A DNA stretch of 64,000 nucleotides from Amantichitinum ursilacus (lineage in GTDB: Bacteria > Pseudomonadota > Gammaproteobacteria > Burkholderiales > Chitinibacteraceae): positions 82,385 to 146,384 of the forward strand of contig NZ_LAQT01000005.1 of the NCBI RefSeq assembly GCF_001294205.1. Reading direction: 5' to 3'. Positions 8,742 through 18,499 of this stretch are shown here, one piece after another. How positions within the stretch are numbered: the stretch's first letter is position 1; every line of letters begins with the position of its first letter. Position numbers and translations under genes: made by a program. The notes under the pieces are model-generated. The model was not told the DNA's origin. It worked only from the letters and a program-made list of their open reading frames with translations, and made no database searches.

Positions 8742-10349
8742 ATGATTACAAGAAAGCAGGCGCTGGGCGGCCTGGCAGCAGGTGCTCTGATCGTAATAAC
8801 GGCGAGCTGGCTTTGGTGGCAACACCGCACGCCCGCGCTGCCGCCCGTGCCGCAAACGCCCATCGTCGCCCTGCCCCAAGGCCTGCAAGCGCCCGATGCC
8901 GTCATCGCCACGCCCGATCTGGCCAGCCTGCCGCACGCCTTGTTAAGCCTGCCGCTGGCCAACAAGGTGCTGACCGAAGACATGGTCGATTATTACGAAC
9001 ACCATCCCGATCGACTGGGTATCGAAGGCAGCCTGCGCCGTATTGCGTACGAACATGATCTAACCCTGCAAGACCGGCTATTGGCGCGCTTGCTGGCGCA
9101 ACCGGCCGAAGTCGCTTTCTGGAAAAGTGACGATGGCCGCTTGGGCCACTGGCTGATCCGCATGCGGCGCGACGCGCTGTCGTCAGCGCTGTCGTGGCTG
9201 GCCAAAGTGGCGCTTAGCGACAGCCAGCTGAAGGCTGAAGGTGAAATCAAGGTGGGCAACAGCACTGAACCCATCTACCGATTGGAATACGGCGCGGGCG
9301 AAAGCCTGTTGCTGGTATCGCATGGTCCGCAATTGCTGGTGATGTCGGATGACGCTTTGCTCAACGGCGACCGCTTGGGCGACAGCGCGGACTGGGCGCC
9401 GTTGCTGGGCAAGATGCTGACCGACCACAGCGCCAATCCGCTGCTGCAAAGCTTTGGCGTGCAGGCCTCCGCGCAAGGCAACACGCTGGCGGTCAGCACG
9501 CGCTATCTGTCGTTTGGCTATCAACAATTGTTTTCCACGGTACGGGCGCTGCGTGCGGATTTTTCGGCTGAGGCGTGGTCGACACATGTATTGCTGGACG
9601 GCAAACACGCGTGGGATGCCAAGCCATTGTTCGACGCGGCCCCCAGCAAAGCCGCGCTGTGTTTGTCTGCCCCCGTGGAATGGGCCCGGCTGGCGCCGTC
9701 GAGCAAAGCGGCTGGCATCGAGGCAGGCTGGCTGACGCAACTGGACCCCACCGCCGCCATTTGCTGGTATCCCGATGCATCGCTCTACAGCCCGCTATTG
9801 CTGGCGCGCACGCGGCAACCGGGCCAGTTTGCGCAGCATGCGCAACAACTGTTTGACTGGCTGGTGGCGACGCAAGGCGATAACGCCGAGGACGCCCCCG
9901 CGCCATCCACGCCCGCTGCGCAACGCTGGCAACGGCGGGTGGCGGCGGTCGATGGCGAATTGTCGGATGCGCAAGGCCGCTACTTTAATGTCAGCCTGGC
10001 CAGCGCGGGCGACACCATCGTGTTTTCGCCCAGCGCGCAGCTGGTCGATCTGGCCTTGCAGGTGCAGGCGCGCAAATACCCGGCGTTATCGGACCAGTTT
10101 GACGCCAACGCCCAGCTGCAGGGCTATTCCAACCCCGCCGCGCTGTCGCAATTGCTGCAGAAATCGGTGATGGCCACCTTGCCGGGCAAAGAACAGCAAC
10201 CATTGCTGCGCCAGGCTGCCGTCACTTATCTGTTGCCGCACGTTAAAGCCATCGGCGAATTCAAGCCGCTGCAATGGCGCGTGCAAACCGGGGCGGACAG
10301 CCGTCAGCCTTTGCATTGGGATGATCTGCTGTGGCAGGACGCGCCATGA
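8742..10349 (+). CDS. yfaA: DUF2138 family protein (YfaA-like), first gene of the alpha-2-macroglobulin operon
   Basis: A 535-residue protein with an N-terminal membrane anchor (residues 8-27, [19 protein letters not shown]) and a large periplasmic part. The gene order from here (DUF2138, DUF1175, alpha-2-macroglobulin, short HExxH protein, DUF2135) is that of the E. coli yfa cluster and the Pseudomonas mag operon. The YfaA assignment rests on family resemblance plus that synteny. Its biochemical role is unknown. Its stop overlaps the next start as ATGA. Confidence 0.75.
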   Translation: MITRKQALGGLAAGALIVITASWLWWQHRTPALPPVPQTPIVALPQGLQAPDAVIATPDLASLPHALLSLPLANKVLTEDMVDYYEHHPDRLGIEGSLRRIAYEHDLTLQDRLLARLLAQPAEVAFWKSDDGRLGHWLIRMRRDALSSALSWLAKVALSDSQLKAEGEIKVGNSTEPIYRLEYGAGESLLLVSHGPQLLVMSDDALLNGDRLGDSADWAPLLGKMLTDHSANPLLQSFGVQASAQGNTLAVSTRYLSFGYQQLFSTVRALRADFSAEAWSTHVLLDGKHAWDAKPLFDAAPSKAALCLSAPVEWARLAPSSKAAGIEAGWLTQLDPTAAICWYPDASLYSPLLLARTRQPGQFAQHAQQLFDWLVATQGDNAEDAPAPSTPAAQRWQRRVAAVDGELSDAQGRYFNVSLASAGDTIVFSPSAQLVDLALQVQARKYPALSDQFDANAQLQGYSNPAALSQLLQKSVMATLPGKEQQPLLRQAAVTYLLPHVKAIGEFKPLQWRVQTGADSRQPLHWDDLLWQDAP

Positions 10350-11029
10350 CCCCGCGGTTGCCCGCGCTGGCGCTGGCCTTGGCGCTGGTGCTACCGCTGT
10401 CACTGGCGCGGCCCGCTGCCGCAGCGCCCGCCGTTGCGGCCAGCGCCGCCGCCGCGCCGGGCATGCTGGGTGCCGAGCAAGCACGTGCGTTTCGCGCCTG
10501 GTTTGTGCGGCTGGTGAGCGAGCAATTGCGCCAGGGTCCCACGCCGCGCTGGCAACAGCGTGATTGCGCTGGCCTGGTACGCTTTGCCGTGGCCGAAGCC
10601 TTGCGTCCGCACGATGCGCGCTGGTTGCAGCAAAACGGCATCGCACTGGCCACCGTGCCGCCCGAGGTCAATCTATCCGCCGCGCAACGCAGCGCGTTGT
10701 GGCAGCAATGGCGCACGGCCGACCAGCAGCGCGCCGCCTACGTGCCCGCGTTTGCGCTGATCGAACACAACAGCCATCTGGTTTCGCACGATATCAACCA
10801 GGCGCAGCCGGGCGATCTGCTGTTTTTTGATCAAGGCGACGACCAGCATCTGATGGTGTGGACCGGCCGTTACATCGCCTATCACACCGGCACCGTTACC
10901 CCGCGCGACAACGGCATGCGTGGCGTCAGCGTCGAGCAGCTGATGCGCTGGCCCGACAGCCGCTGGTGGCCGGTGGCCAGCAATCCCAATTTTATTGGCG
11001 TATTCCGCCTGGGCTTTTTGCCGGGCTGA
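10346..11029 (+). CDS. yfaT: DUF1175 family secreted protein (YfaT-like)
   Basis: A 227-residue protein with a signal peptide ([19 protein letters not shown]). The mature part contains RDCAGLVRF followed much later by [21 protein letters not shown], a Cys...His arrangement like NlpC/P60 amidases. DUF1175 members are annotated in this way, but no activity is proven. The start at 10346 overlaps the upstream stop as ATGA; the in-frame region further upstream is inside the preceding gene. The stop (TGA) overlaps a possible start of the next gene. Confidence 0.72.
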   Translation: MTPRLPALALALALVLPLSLARPAAAAPAVAASAAAAPGMLGAEQARAFRAWFVRLVSEQLRQGPTPRWQQRDCAGLVRFAVAEALRPHDARWLQQNGIALATVPPEVNLSAAQRSALWQQWRTADQQRAAYVPAFALIEHNSHLVSHDINQAQPGDLLFFDQGDDQHLMVWTGRYIAYHTGTVTPRDNGMRGVSVEQLMRWPDSRWWPVASNPNFIGVFRLGFLPG

Positions 11030-11091
11030 TGACCATGCTGATTCCATTTTCTGGCGCGCCGCGCCGCCCGCTTCAACCGGATCACACCCTC

Positions 11092-14000
11092 ATGAAATCG
11101 TTGTCTGCCACCCGCGTTGCCGCGCGTGTTTATCTGACTATTCGCGCGCTGGTCTTCGCCAGCCTGGCGCTACTGCTGATGCTACCCGCCGCCAATGCCG
11201 CGCCGCTGCAGCAAACCGGCGGTCCGTTCTACCTGTTGGCGGATTCCGGTTTTTCCAGCAAAGACACCGCGACGGTACGACTGGAAGCCAGCACCTACGA
11301 CGCCCAGCCCTATGGCGGCGTCGATATCGCCGTGTACAGCGTGCCCAAGCCCATCGAGTTTTTGCAAAAGCAGAAAGACCTGCATCGCATCGATATCAAA
11401 ACCGAATATCGCGGCGACGGTGCTGCCAATGCGCTGACGTTTTTATGGGATGAGTGGTACGCGCGCTCGCGTGCCGCATGGCAACGTATTTTCTCGGCGC
11501 AAAGCCGTACCGAAGTGGTGAAAGCCGCGCCCGCGCTTAAAAGCACCACGCTGCCGCGCACGCCCGCCTATAAAGCGGTGCGCCAGTACAAGTTGCTGCC
11601 CGGCTTTCCGCTGGTGACGGAATTCCGCTATCCGCTGCATCTGGCCAAACCCATCGACCCGCGTGCCGAAGCGCGGCTGCAAGGCAGCAGCAGCGAATTC
11701 GGCGAGCCCGCAGGCGGCAATGTGCGCATTCCGCTGGGCCAGCTTGCGCCCGGCTTGTATATCGTCGAAGGCCATCTGGGCAGTTATCGCGCCGTCACTT
11801 TGCTGTTTGTGTCCGATAGCGTGCTGATCACCAAGGTGTCGGGCCAGCAAATGCTGGCGTGGACCGCCGACAAACAGACTGGCGTGCCGGTGGCCGATGC
11901 CGCGCTGTCCTGGAGCGATGGCAACGGCGTGCTTAAATCGGGCAATACCGACAAGAACGGCCTGCTGACGCTCGAGAAAACCGCGCCCGAGCAAAACTAT
12001 GTGTACGGCACCGACGCCAAGGGCGGTGTGTTTGTGGCCGAGAATTTCTATTACCCAGCCGAAGTGTTTAACAGCAAGTTGTATATGGTCACCGACCGCC
12101 CGCTGTACCGGCCCGGCGATAGCGTGCAGATCAGCATCAAGGCGCGGCATTTTGATGGCGTCAGCAAAGTGGGTGCCATCAAACCCGGCCCGGCCATGCT
12201 GGCATTGCGCGACCCCGCTGGCACCGATCTGCTGGCGCAAAAGCTGAACCTGACCGCCGATGGCGCCATCGCCACGGTCAAGTTGCCCAGCAACGCGGTG
12301 GCCGGTGGCTACAACTTGCGCGTCAACTTTGAAGACAGCGTGTACGCCGCCCCCATCCGCGTGGCCGAATACAGCAAGCCGCATTACGACGTGGAATTGC
12401 TGCTTGATCGCGACACTTATAAAGCCGGCGAGCGCCCCAGCGGCACCGTCCGTTTGCGCGCCGCCGATGGCACGCCTGTGGCCAATGCCAGCGTTGAACT
12501 GGTATTGCGCAGTCAGCCCGCTTCGATGGTCAATGGCGAGCCCGCCTACCAGGGCGCATTTCCGGTCAAGGTAAACCAGGACACCATCGAGCTGGACGGC
12601 AAAGGCGAAGGCCACTTTGCCCTGCCCGCTGCCAACCAGCCCAGCCGCTACATCATCAAAGTGATCGCCAGCCAGCACGGCGATTACCCGGTCAGCGCCA
12701 GCCGCGAAATTCTGGTGGGCGATGTCAAAGCACGCTATCAATTGCAGCCGGATCAGCTCTACACGCTGGAAAACCAGGCACTGGGCGTCAAGTTGGTCAA
12801 TGTCTGGCCCGGCGCCAGCAAAGCCGTGCGCTGGCAGGCAGTGCGGCTGGAGGATCGTAGCGTGGTCAGCGGCGCAATCAGCGGTGATCGTTTCAGCGCC
12901 ACGCTGGCCAAGGCAGGCAGCTATCAGATCAGCGCATTGGATGCGGCTGGCCAGTTGCTGGGCCAGCTCAGCCACAGCGTTAGTGGCCCCAATCTGAAAG
13001 CCGGCATCGGCGCGGTCAGCATTCTGTTTGATCATGAGCGCTACAACGTCGGCGACACCGCGCGCGCCGTGCTGACCTTTCCCGAAGACGTCAGCGATGC
13101 CTTGTTAAGCATCGAAATGGAAAACGTGCAGCAGGTGTCCACGCTGCAAAACCCGGCGGGCTGGCTCAAGCTGGCCCGAATCAACGCGCACCAATATCAA
13201 TTGCAGATTCCGGTAACGGCTGCGTTCCGGCCCAACGTCACCTTCTCGGCCCTGTACGTTAAACACGGCGTGCACACCTTTGCCAACCGGGGTTTTGCGG
13301 TGGCGCTGCCGGCCGTGGCGATTGCCATCAAGGCCAACCAGCCGGTGTACAAGCCCGGCGACACCGTCACGCTGGATATCGATACCCGTGTGGAAGGCAA
13401 GCCCACCGCCGCCTTGCTTAGCCTGGGCGTGGTGGATGAGATGGTGTATTTGCTGCAGCCCGAAATCACGCCCGATATCGGCGACTTTTTCTATCACCCG
13501 CATCGCGACGCAGTGCGCACCAGCGCCAGCCTCGACTTTTACAGTTATGACCTGGCGTTCTCACCGCGCGCGCGCGCCGATGAGGGCCAGTATCACGATC
13601 GCTCCACCAAAATGCTGGTGCGACCACGGCGCGACAATATCGACACCGCATACTGGAACGGCCAGCTGCGCACCAATGCCAACGGCCATGTGCAGATCAA
13701 GTTCCGCATGCCCGATGCGTTAAGTCGCTGGCGCGTTACCGCACGCGCCATGACGGCGGAAGGCGTGGTGGGCCAGCAAATCAACTGGCTGCAATCCGAT
13801 CTGCCGGCCTACCTGGAATGGCGCGGCCCGCGCCGTTTTCGCGAAGGCGACGCGCCCGCGCTGACATTGGCGGTGCATAACCAGACGGCGGCGGGCGCAT
13901 TTAGCCTGGTCACGCATTACGGAACCGCCGCGGCGCAAACCCAGCCGCTCACCCTGGCGCGCGGCACCCAGTTTGTACCGCTTAACCTGGGGCCGTTGCA

Positions 14001-15639
14001 TGACGACAAAGTATTGGTCGAGCTTAAACAAGGTGACCGCATCATCGACCAGTTGCAGACCGGCATCAGCCTGCAACCGGCGGACGACAGCCGCAGCGTG
14101 ACGCGTTTGCTGACGCCACAACAAGCCAGCAGCCCGGCCGTGCCGGACGATGCGCGCAATATCCGGCTGCGCGTGCTGGACAGCGAAACGGCTGCGTTCA
14201 GCAAAGTGCTGGATCAGCTGATTGATTATCCATATGGCTGCGTCGAGCAGACGTCCAGCCGCCTGTTACCGTTAACGCTGGCGTACCAGCAACTGGCCGA
14301 CCAGCCGGCACGTCAGGCGGCCTTGCGGGATCGCATCAGCCAGGCGCGTTTACGATTGCTGCGCATGAGCGGGCCGGACGCCCAATTTGCCTGGTGGGGC
14401 GACGCCACGGCCGCCAGCCCCTTGCTGAGCGCCTATGCGCAACTGGCTGAATTGCGCGCCAGCCAGGCCTTGGGCGTGCCGTCACGCCTGCAGGAAAAAT
14501 CCGCGCTGATGGCGCTGTACGCCAAGTCGGCCGACAAAATGACGCTGTCCGAAACCGCCTTGACCTTATGGCTGGCGCAACAAGCGGGCGAGCCGGTGCG
14601 CACGCCGTTAAAGGGCCTGCTGGACCGGTTGGCGCAGCACGCTGCGCCGGCCAAAGATGTCGATAGCGGCACGCTGCTGACCGATCCGGACTCGGCGCAA
14701 AGCACCGCGCTGGCGTTTGCACTGGCGGGCAAGATGGCAGCGCAGGAGCACGCCGCAGTGACGCCCGCATTGGCCAGCGCCATCGCCGCCAGCCAGACCC
14801 TGCTGACAAACAGCAAGCTGCCGTGGTTGCAAGCGCTGGCGCTATACAGCACCGGCAAACGGGGCGACAGCGCGGCGTTGCTGGCCCAGCTTTCCAGCGA
14901 TGCACCCACCTTCGAGCGCGCGCTGGCTTTGCTGTGGCTAGAGCCCAAACTAAAAACCGCCCAAGCCATTACCGCGCAACCCTCCGCGCCGTGGCAAAGC
15001 CAGGCCACCGCGACCGGATCGCAACAATGGGCGTGGCAAGGCCCGGCCGCAACGCTGAATCAGCAAGGCATCAAGCTGAGCGGCGCGGCTGCTGGCACCG
15101 CCCGGGTCGAACTGGACTACGACACCGCGCAAGACACCCGCAGTACGTTGCCGATCAAGGTAGTGCGTCGCCTGTACGAGCTGGTGCCGGGCAAAGCCGA
15201 ATCCACCTATACCGCCAAACTGGTGCCGTGGGGCAAGCCGTTGTCTGCCCAGCGTTTGTATGTGGATGAGATTGAGCTGCAAGCCGACGCGGGCAAATCG
15301 CTGCGCTACGGCATGGTCGAAACCGCATTGCCGCCGGGCGCGATGGCCGAAGAACAGCATTGGGGTCTGCAGATCGACAATCTGGACGGCCAGGCCACTT
15401 ACACCGGCGAAGACGGCGAAGAAAAAGCCACGTTGCCGGTGCAGCCGCTGCAGGAACGTCCGCTGGGATATGCGCAGCCGGTGCCCTGGCTGCAAGACAA
15501 GATCGTGCTGCGGCAGATTGTGCGCTTTAGCCAGAGTGGCCACTTTATGCTGCCGCCCGCGCGCCTGTTTGGCATGTACACGCCGCAAGCCGTGGCCTTT
15601 GAAAACGGAGGCAAGCGCCATGAAGTGGATGTGCGCTAA
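11092..15639 (+). CDS. yfaS: Bacterial alpha-2-macroglobulin (YfaS/MagD-type) with a thioester motif
   Basis: A 1515-residue periplasmic protease-trapping protein. The N-terminus (MKSLSATRVAARV...LVFASLALLLMLPAANA) is a signal peptide, followed by a long series of macroglobulin-like beta domains. GHVQIKFRMPDALSRWRVTARAMT near residue 870 is the family signature. The helical thioester domain contains PYGCVEQTSS with Cys1050-x-Glu-Gln1053, the residues that form the internal thioester in active alpha-2-macroglobulins. From memory, YfaS/MagD-type proteins in this operon context usually lack CxEQ, so its presence is unusual. The ATG at 11092 gives the cleanest signal peptide; an ATG at 11029, overlapping the upstream stop, is an alternative. 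Confidence 0.87.
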   Translation: MKSLSATRVAARVYLTIRALVFASLALLLMLPAANAAPLQQTGGPFYLLADSGFSSKDTATVRLEASTYDAQPYGGVDIAVYSVPKPIEFLQKQKDLHRIDIKTEYRGDGAANALTFLWDEWYARSRAAWQRIFSAQSRTEVVKAAPALKSTTLPRTPAYKAVRQYKLLPGFPLVTEFRYPLHLAKPIDPRAEARLQGSSSEFGEPAGGNVRIPLGQLAPGLYIVEGHLGSYRAVTLLFVSDSVLITKVSGQQMLAWTADKQTGVPVADAALSWSDGNGVLKSGNTDKNGLLTLEKTAPEQNYVYGTDAKGGVFVAENFYYPAEVFNSKLYMVTDRPLYRPGDSVQISIKARHFDGVSKVGAIKPGPAMLALRDPAGTDLLAQKLNLTADGAIATVKLPSNAVAGGYNLRVNFEDSVYAAPIRVAEYSKPHYDVELLLDRDTYKAGERPSGTVRLRAADGTPVANASVELVLRSQPASMVNGEPAYQGAFPVKVNQDTIELDGKGEGHFALPAANQPSRYIIKVIASQHGDYPVSASREILVGDVKARYQLQPDQLYTLENQALGVKLVNVWPGASKAVRWQAVRLEDRSVVSGAISGDRFSATLAKAGSYQISALDAAGQLLGQLSHSVSGPNLKAGIGAVSILFDHERYNVGDTARAVLTFPEDVSDALLSIEMENVQQVSTLQNPAGWLKLARINAHQYQLQIPVTAAFRPNVTFSALYVKHGVHTFANRGFAVALPAVAIAIKANQPVYKPGDTVTLDIDTRVEGKPTAALLSLGVVDEMVYLLQPEITPDIGDFFYHPHRDAVRTSASLDFYSYDLAFSPRARADEGQYHDRSTKMLVRPRRDNIDTAYWNGQLRTNANGHVQIKFRMPDALSRWRVTARAMTAEGVVGQQINWLQSDLPAYLEWRGPRRFREGDAPALTLAVHNQTAAGAFSLVTHYGTAAAQTQPLTLARGTQFVPLNLGPLHDDKVLVELKQGDRIIDQLQTGISLQPADDSRSVTRLLTPQQASSPAVPDDARNIRLRVLDSETAAFSKVLDQLIDYPYGCVEQTSSRLLPLTLAYQQLADQPARQAALRDRISQARLRLLRMSGPDAQFAWWGDATAASPLLSAYAQLAELRASQALGVPSRLQEKSALMALYAKSADKMTLSETALTLWLAQQAGEPVRTPLKGLLDRLAQHAAPAKDVDSGTLLTDPDSAQSTALAFALAGKMAAQEHAAVTPALASAIAASQTLLTNSKLPWLQALALYSTGKRGDSAALLAQLSSDAPTFERALALLWLEPKLKTAQAITAQPSAPWQSQATATGSQQWAWQGPAATLNQQGIKLSGAAAGTARVELDYDTAQDTRSTLPIKVVRRLYELVPGKAESTYTAKLVPWGKPLSAQRLYVDEIELQADAGKSLRYGMVETALPPGAMAEEQHWGLQIDNLDGQATYTGEDGEEKATLPVQPLQERPLGYAQPVPWLQDKIVLRQIVRFSQSGHFMLPPARLFGMYTPQAVAFENGGKRHEVDVR

Positions 15640-16015
15640 GGCCGCCTTCGGGCTGGTCAGCGTTGTGCTGGCGGGCAGCGCCGTGACCGACCAGCACGTC
15701 GCGCGCAATCTGCAATGCGAACCCGCGCCGCAGATTGCCGCGCGGCTGGCCACACTGGCGCAGCAATGGCAAGCGCGGCTGCGGCAAGAACCCGGCTACG
15801 CGCCGGTGCCGCAAATCGTCGTGTGCCTGGCGCGCTCGGGCTTGCCGTTTGCCGACCAGAAACACATGCGCATTTATGTACGCCCGCTAGACCAGGCCGA
15901 TGCGCAAACCACGTTGGCACATGAATATCTGCATCTGGCGTTTGCGCGTTACCCAAGCGGGCGCGACGAAGCCTATATCGAGCGCCTGGCGCAAGAACTG
16001 GTGGAACAACCATGA
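15620..16015 (+). CDS. Short HExxH secreted protein in the yfaQ (DUF2300) position
   Basis: A 131-residue protein with an N-terminal export signal (AAFGLVSVVLAGSA) and a mature part containing TLAHEYLHLAF, a gluzincin-type HExxH motif (H101, E102, H105). It lies where E. coli and Pseudomonas have the much longer DUF2300 protein YfaQ/MagC. It probably corresponds to the C-terminal part of that protein, although I cannot align the two here. GGAGG lies 8 bases before the ATG at 15620, which is inside the 3' end of the macroglobulin gene. The next gene starts at the overlapping ATGA. Peptidase activity is an inference from the motif alone. Confidence 0.65.
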   Translation: MKWMCAKAAFGLVSVVLAGSAVTDQHVARNLQCEPAPQIAARLATLAQQWQARLRQEPGYAPVPQIVVCLARSGLPFADQKHMRIYVRPLDQADAQTTLAHEYLHLAFARYPSGRDEAYIERLAQELVEQP

Positions 16016-16815
16016 AACGATCAAAACGCCTGCTGGGCGCGTGCCTGCTGTTGAGCTTTAGCGTTAGCCACGCCACGGGCGGCCTCGAAATCGATGAGCC
16101 CGCAGGCGGCTGGCGCAATACCGCGGGCAAATCCGAGCGTTACACGCAAAACGTGGTGTACCCGGCCACCTTCGTCAACACGCCGGAAGGCCAGAGCAAA
16201 ATGGCGCTGATCCGTGGCCACATCGGCAATCACCCCAAAGCCGCTGGCGACAAATCGGCCGACAAGCCGTATCGCATGCTGGTGAACGGCGTGCCGATGC
16301 CGCTGCGGGTGGATGAAGACGGCACCTTCTCGCGGCCCTATTCGTTTGGCGCGGGCGCGAACAGCGTAGCCATCAGCAGCCCGGATGGCCGCGAGCACGC
16401 CGAGACGCAGTTCTACGACAGCAATAAAGACCGCATTTCGCCCAGGCTGCGCGTGGTGCTGTCGTGGAGCAGCAATAACACCGACCTTGATCTGCACGTG
16501 GTGAGCCCTGACGGCCAGCATTGTTATTACGGTGACCGCGTGGTCAAGAACGGGGGCGCGCTGGATGTGGATGTCACCTCGGGCTACGGCCCGGAGATCT
16601 ACGCCAACCCGTCGCCACCGCCGGGCCGCTATCTGGTTTACGTCAACTATTACGGTGGCTACAGCCGCGATGGCGCGGCCAATCGTGAGATTACCGTGGC
16701 GCAGGTCAGCATCATCAGCAACGAAAACACGCTGCACGAAAAGCAGCAGATGATCCGCGTGCCGATGCGCAAGCCGGGTGAGCTGACGCTGGTGGGCAGC
16801 TTCGTTTATCCGTAA
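16012..16815 (+). CDS. yfaP: DUF2135 family secreted protein (YfaP-like)
   Basis: A 267-residue protein with a signal peptide (residues 1-22, LLGACLLLSFSVSHA). The C-terminal DUF2135 domain contains LSWSSNNTDLDLHVVSPDGQHCYYGD and PPPGRYLVYVNYYGGYS, a beta-rich motif set typical of YfaP. It is the last gene of the five-gene operon and overlaps the previous gene by four bases. Its 3' end overlaps the convergent dioxygenase gene by 10 bases. The role in the macroglobulin system is unknown; family members are thought to be periplasmic. Confidence 0.78.
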   Translation: MKRSKRLLGACLLLSFSVSHATGGLEIDEPAGGWRNTAGKSERYTQNVVYPATFVNTPEGQSKMALIRGHIGNHPKAAGDKSADKPYRMLVNGVPMPLRVDEDGTFSRPYSFGAGANSVAISSPDGREHAETQFYDSNKDRISPRLRVVLSWSSNNTDLDLHVVSPDGQHCYYGDRVVKNGGALDVDVTSGYGPEIYANPSPPPGRYLVYVNYYGGYSRDGAANREITVAQVSIISNENTLHEKQQMIRVPMRKPGELTLVGSFVYP

Positions 16816-17699
16816 ACCGGCTCGTCCAGCAAATGCGCCGCAATCTGCGCCAGCCCGGCGTCGCCGCGATGGAAATGCTGGTAGCGCTGTAACTGGCGCG
16901 CGATCAGCTGCATGCGCTCGGCAAAGCTGGGCAGGTGCTGCGGATCAAGGCAGAACTCGGCAAACGCCGGCTCGTCGCCCCGCTGGAATTCCATGGCCAG
17001 GCTGATGCGCGGCAAAGCATGGCGTGGCGCGGTGCGCGCGCCCCAGTGCAGCACCGCTTGCGTCCAGGCCAGCACACTGCCGGCGGCGGCGGGCAAGGCG
17101 CGGATATCGCCCAGTTGATAGCGCATCTGCATTTCGTCGGCGGTGTTATACACCGGGTCACGATCGGCGGGCACCACGTACATGCAGCCATTTAATGGCG
17201 TGGCGTCAGTCAGCGGCAGCCAGATATTGATCGCCTTGGGGCGGCCATCGGCATACAGCGCCTTGCGGCCCAGATCGCGATGCGGTTGCCAGCCGCTGTC
17301 GCCGGCAGCGGGGTCAATATGCCAGGCCCAGAAGTTGGGCATTGCGCCATACCCATCGCCCAGAATGCGCGCCAGCGCGGGTTGCAGCTTGGCAAACAGC
17401 AGCCAGAACTCGTCATACACATAAGCAAATACCGGCGGAATGCGTGCCTGGCGCAGCGCGTGGATCAGGCTGGCCATATCCAGTAGCGGCAGTTGCCAAT
17501 CCATCGGTCCGGTCTGGACATACCCTTCGTGCACGATCAGATCGTTAAGGTCATCCAGCGCAGCGGCGTCCAGCGCCAGCGGCGTGGTGTTGCTGTGCCA
17601 GAACGCGGCGTCGGCCACGTGCAGATCGGGCGCTAGCGACTGCCAATGCGATAGCGTGCGCAGGCGCGCGAGATCATAACCACCGTACAAGCTGTCCAT
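16806..17699 (-). CDS. Phytanoyl-CoA dioxygenase family Fe(II)/2-oxoglutarate oxygenase
   Basis: A 297-residue protein with the PhyH-family iron-binding pattern: WQPHRDLG gives H140-x-D142, HWGAR gives the distal H218, and PRISL (R231) fits the 2-oxoglutarate carboxylate anchor. The reaction would be oxidative decarboxylation of 2-oxoglutarate with hydroxylation of an unknown substrate. The start is placed at ATG 17699; an upstream GTG at 17771 extends the frame by 24 residues without family similarity. The gene is convergent with the yfa-type operon, so it is not part of it. Confidence 0.75.
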   Translation of the reverse strand: MDSLYGGYDLARLRTLSHWQSLAPDLHVADAAFWHSNTTPLALDAAALDDLNDLIVHEGYVQTGPMDWQLPLLDMASLIHALRQARIPPVFAYVYDEFWLLFAKLQPALARILGDGYGAMPNFWAWHIDPAAGDSGWQPHRDLGRKALYADGRPKAINIWLPLTDATPLNGCMYVVPADRDPVYNTADEMQMRYQLGDIRALPAAAGSVLAWTQAVLHWGARTAPRHALPRISLAMEFQRGDEPAFAEFCLDPQHLPSFAERMQLIARQLQRYQHFHRGDAGLAQIAAHLLDEPVYG

Positions 17700-17801
17700 G
17701 CGAAGCGTATCCAGAGCGTGAATTAACAGGGGCGTGAGCCATAGCGTAGAGGATTTACCCGCGCCTTCCACGCCCCTGGCGCGACAGATTTGTATCTGCC
17801 A

Positions 17802-18356
17802 TCAACCTGCGGCCAACTGCGCGCGCACCTGCATCAAGGCAAAGCCCAGCAGATTAAGCCCCTGCCACTGCGTCGGGTCTTGCGCAGCCGCCGCGTCCGC
17901 CGCCAGACCAATGCCCCAGATGGCGTCCACCGGGCTGGCTTCCACCAATACCTGCGCGCCAGTGCCCAGCAAAAACGCACGCAATTCAGCGTTCTGATCA
18001 AACTTGGCCAGGTTGCCGCGCACCACAATGTCAAAGCGCTGTTGCTGCCATAGCGCGCTATCAAAGCCACGTACCTTGCGGCCCAGCGCTTTGACGGCGG
18101 CGGGCGTGCTGGCCACGATAATCTGCTCGGCAATTTCGCTGTCGCCAAACAAGGCCGCTTTCTGCGCCATCATGAAATGCTCGGCCGTGGGGTAATGCCG
18201 TCCGTCCACTGTAAAGCCGACGTCATACCACTGGCTAAAGCAACTGGCGGTTACGCCATCACGCCCCGGCTGGTGCCCCCAGAAAAACACCATCCCGGGC
18301 CGTTCGCCCGCATTCCAGCGCGCCTGCAGCGCATCAAGCCACTGATTGTCTTGCAT
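17802..18356 (-). CDS. NADAR family protein (YbiA-like)
   Basis: A 184-residue member of the NADAR (DUF1768) family, N-glycosidases acting on nucleotide-derived metabolites such as riboflavin intermediates and ADP-ribose conjugates. Visible markers are FWGHQ near the N-terminus, SQWYDVGFTVDGRHYPTAEHFMMAQKAALFGD (residues 41-73) and WGIGL near the end. The ATG at 18356 has GAGGA 5 bases upstream; earlier in-frame sequence has no family similarity. The downstream gap to the dioxygenase gene is 102 bases. The cell's substrate is not known. Confidence 0.8.
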   Translation of the reverse strand: MQDNQWLDALQARWNAGERPGMVFFWGHQPGRDGVTASCFSQWYDVGFTVDGRHYPTAEHFMMAQKAALFGDSEIAEQIIVASTPAAVKALGRKVRGFDSALWQQQRFDIVVRGNLAKFDQNAELRAFLLGTGAQVLVEASPVDAIWGIGLAADAAAAQDPTQWQGLNLLGFALMQVRAQLAAG

Positions 18357-18499
18357 AAATTCCTCGCATCTTCCGGCCCCGGCGCAGTCGCGCCAGCCGC
18401 GATCATACCTGCCCGATCGGCGTAACTGCTTGCCGCGTGCAATGATCGCCCAAGGCGCGTGCTGTACCATGCGCCTTCAATTTTTGCCGCAGTGCGCCC

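Noticed and set aside
10858..11091. Long in-frame extension upstream of the macroglobulin start
   Set aside because: It lies within the DUF1175 gene in another frame and would destroy the signal peptide layout; it is a shadow frame.
11443..13035. 530-codon frame antisense to the macroglobulin gene
   Set aside because: Composition is that of a reverse-strand shadow (His/Gln/Ala-rich, no motifs) and the sense gene is certain.
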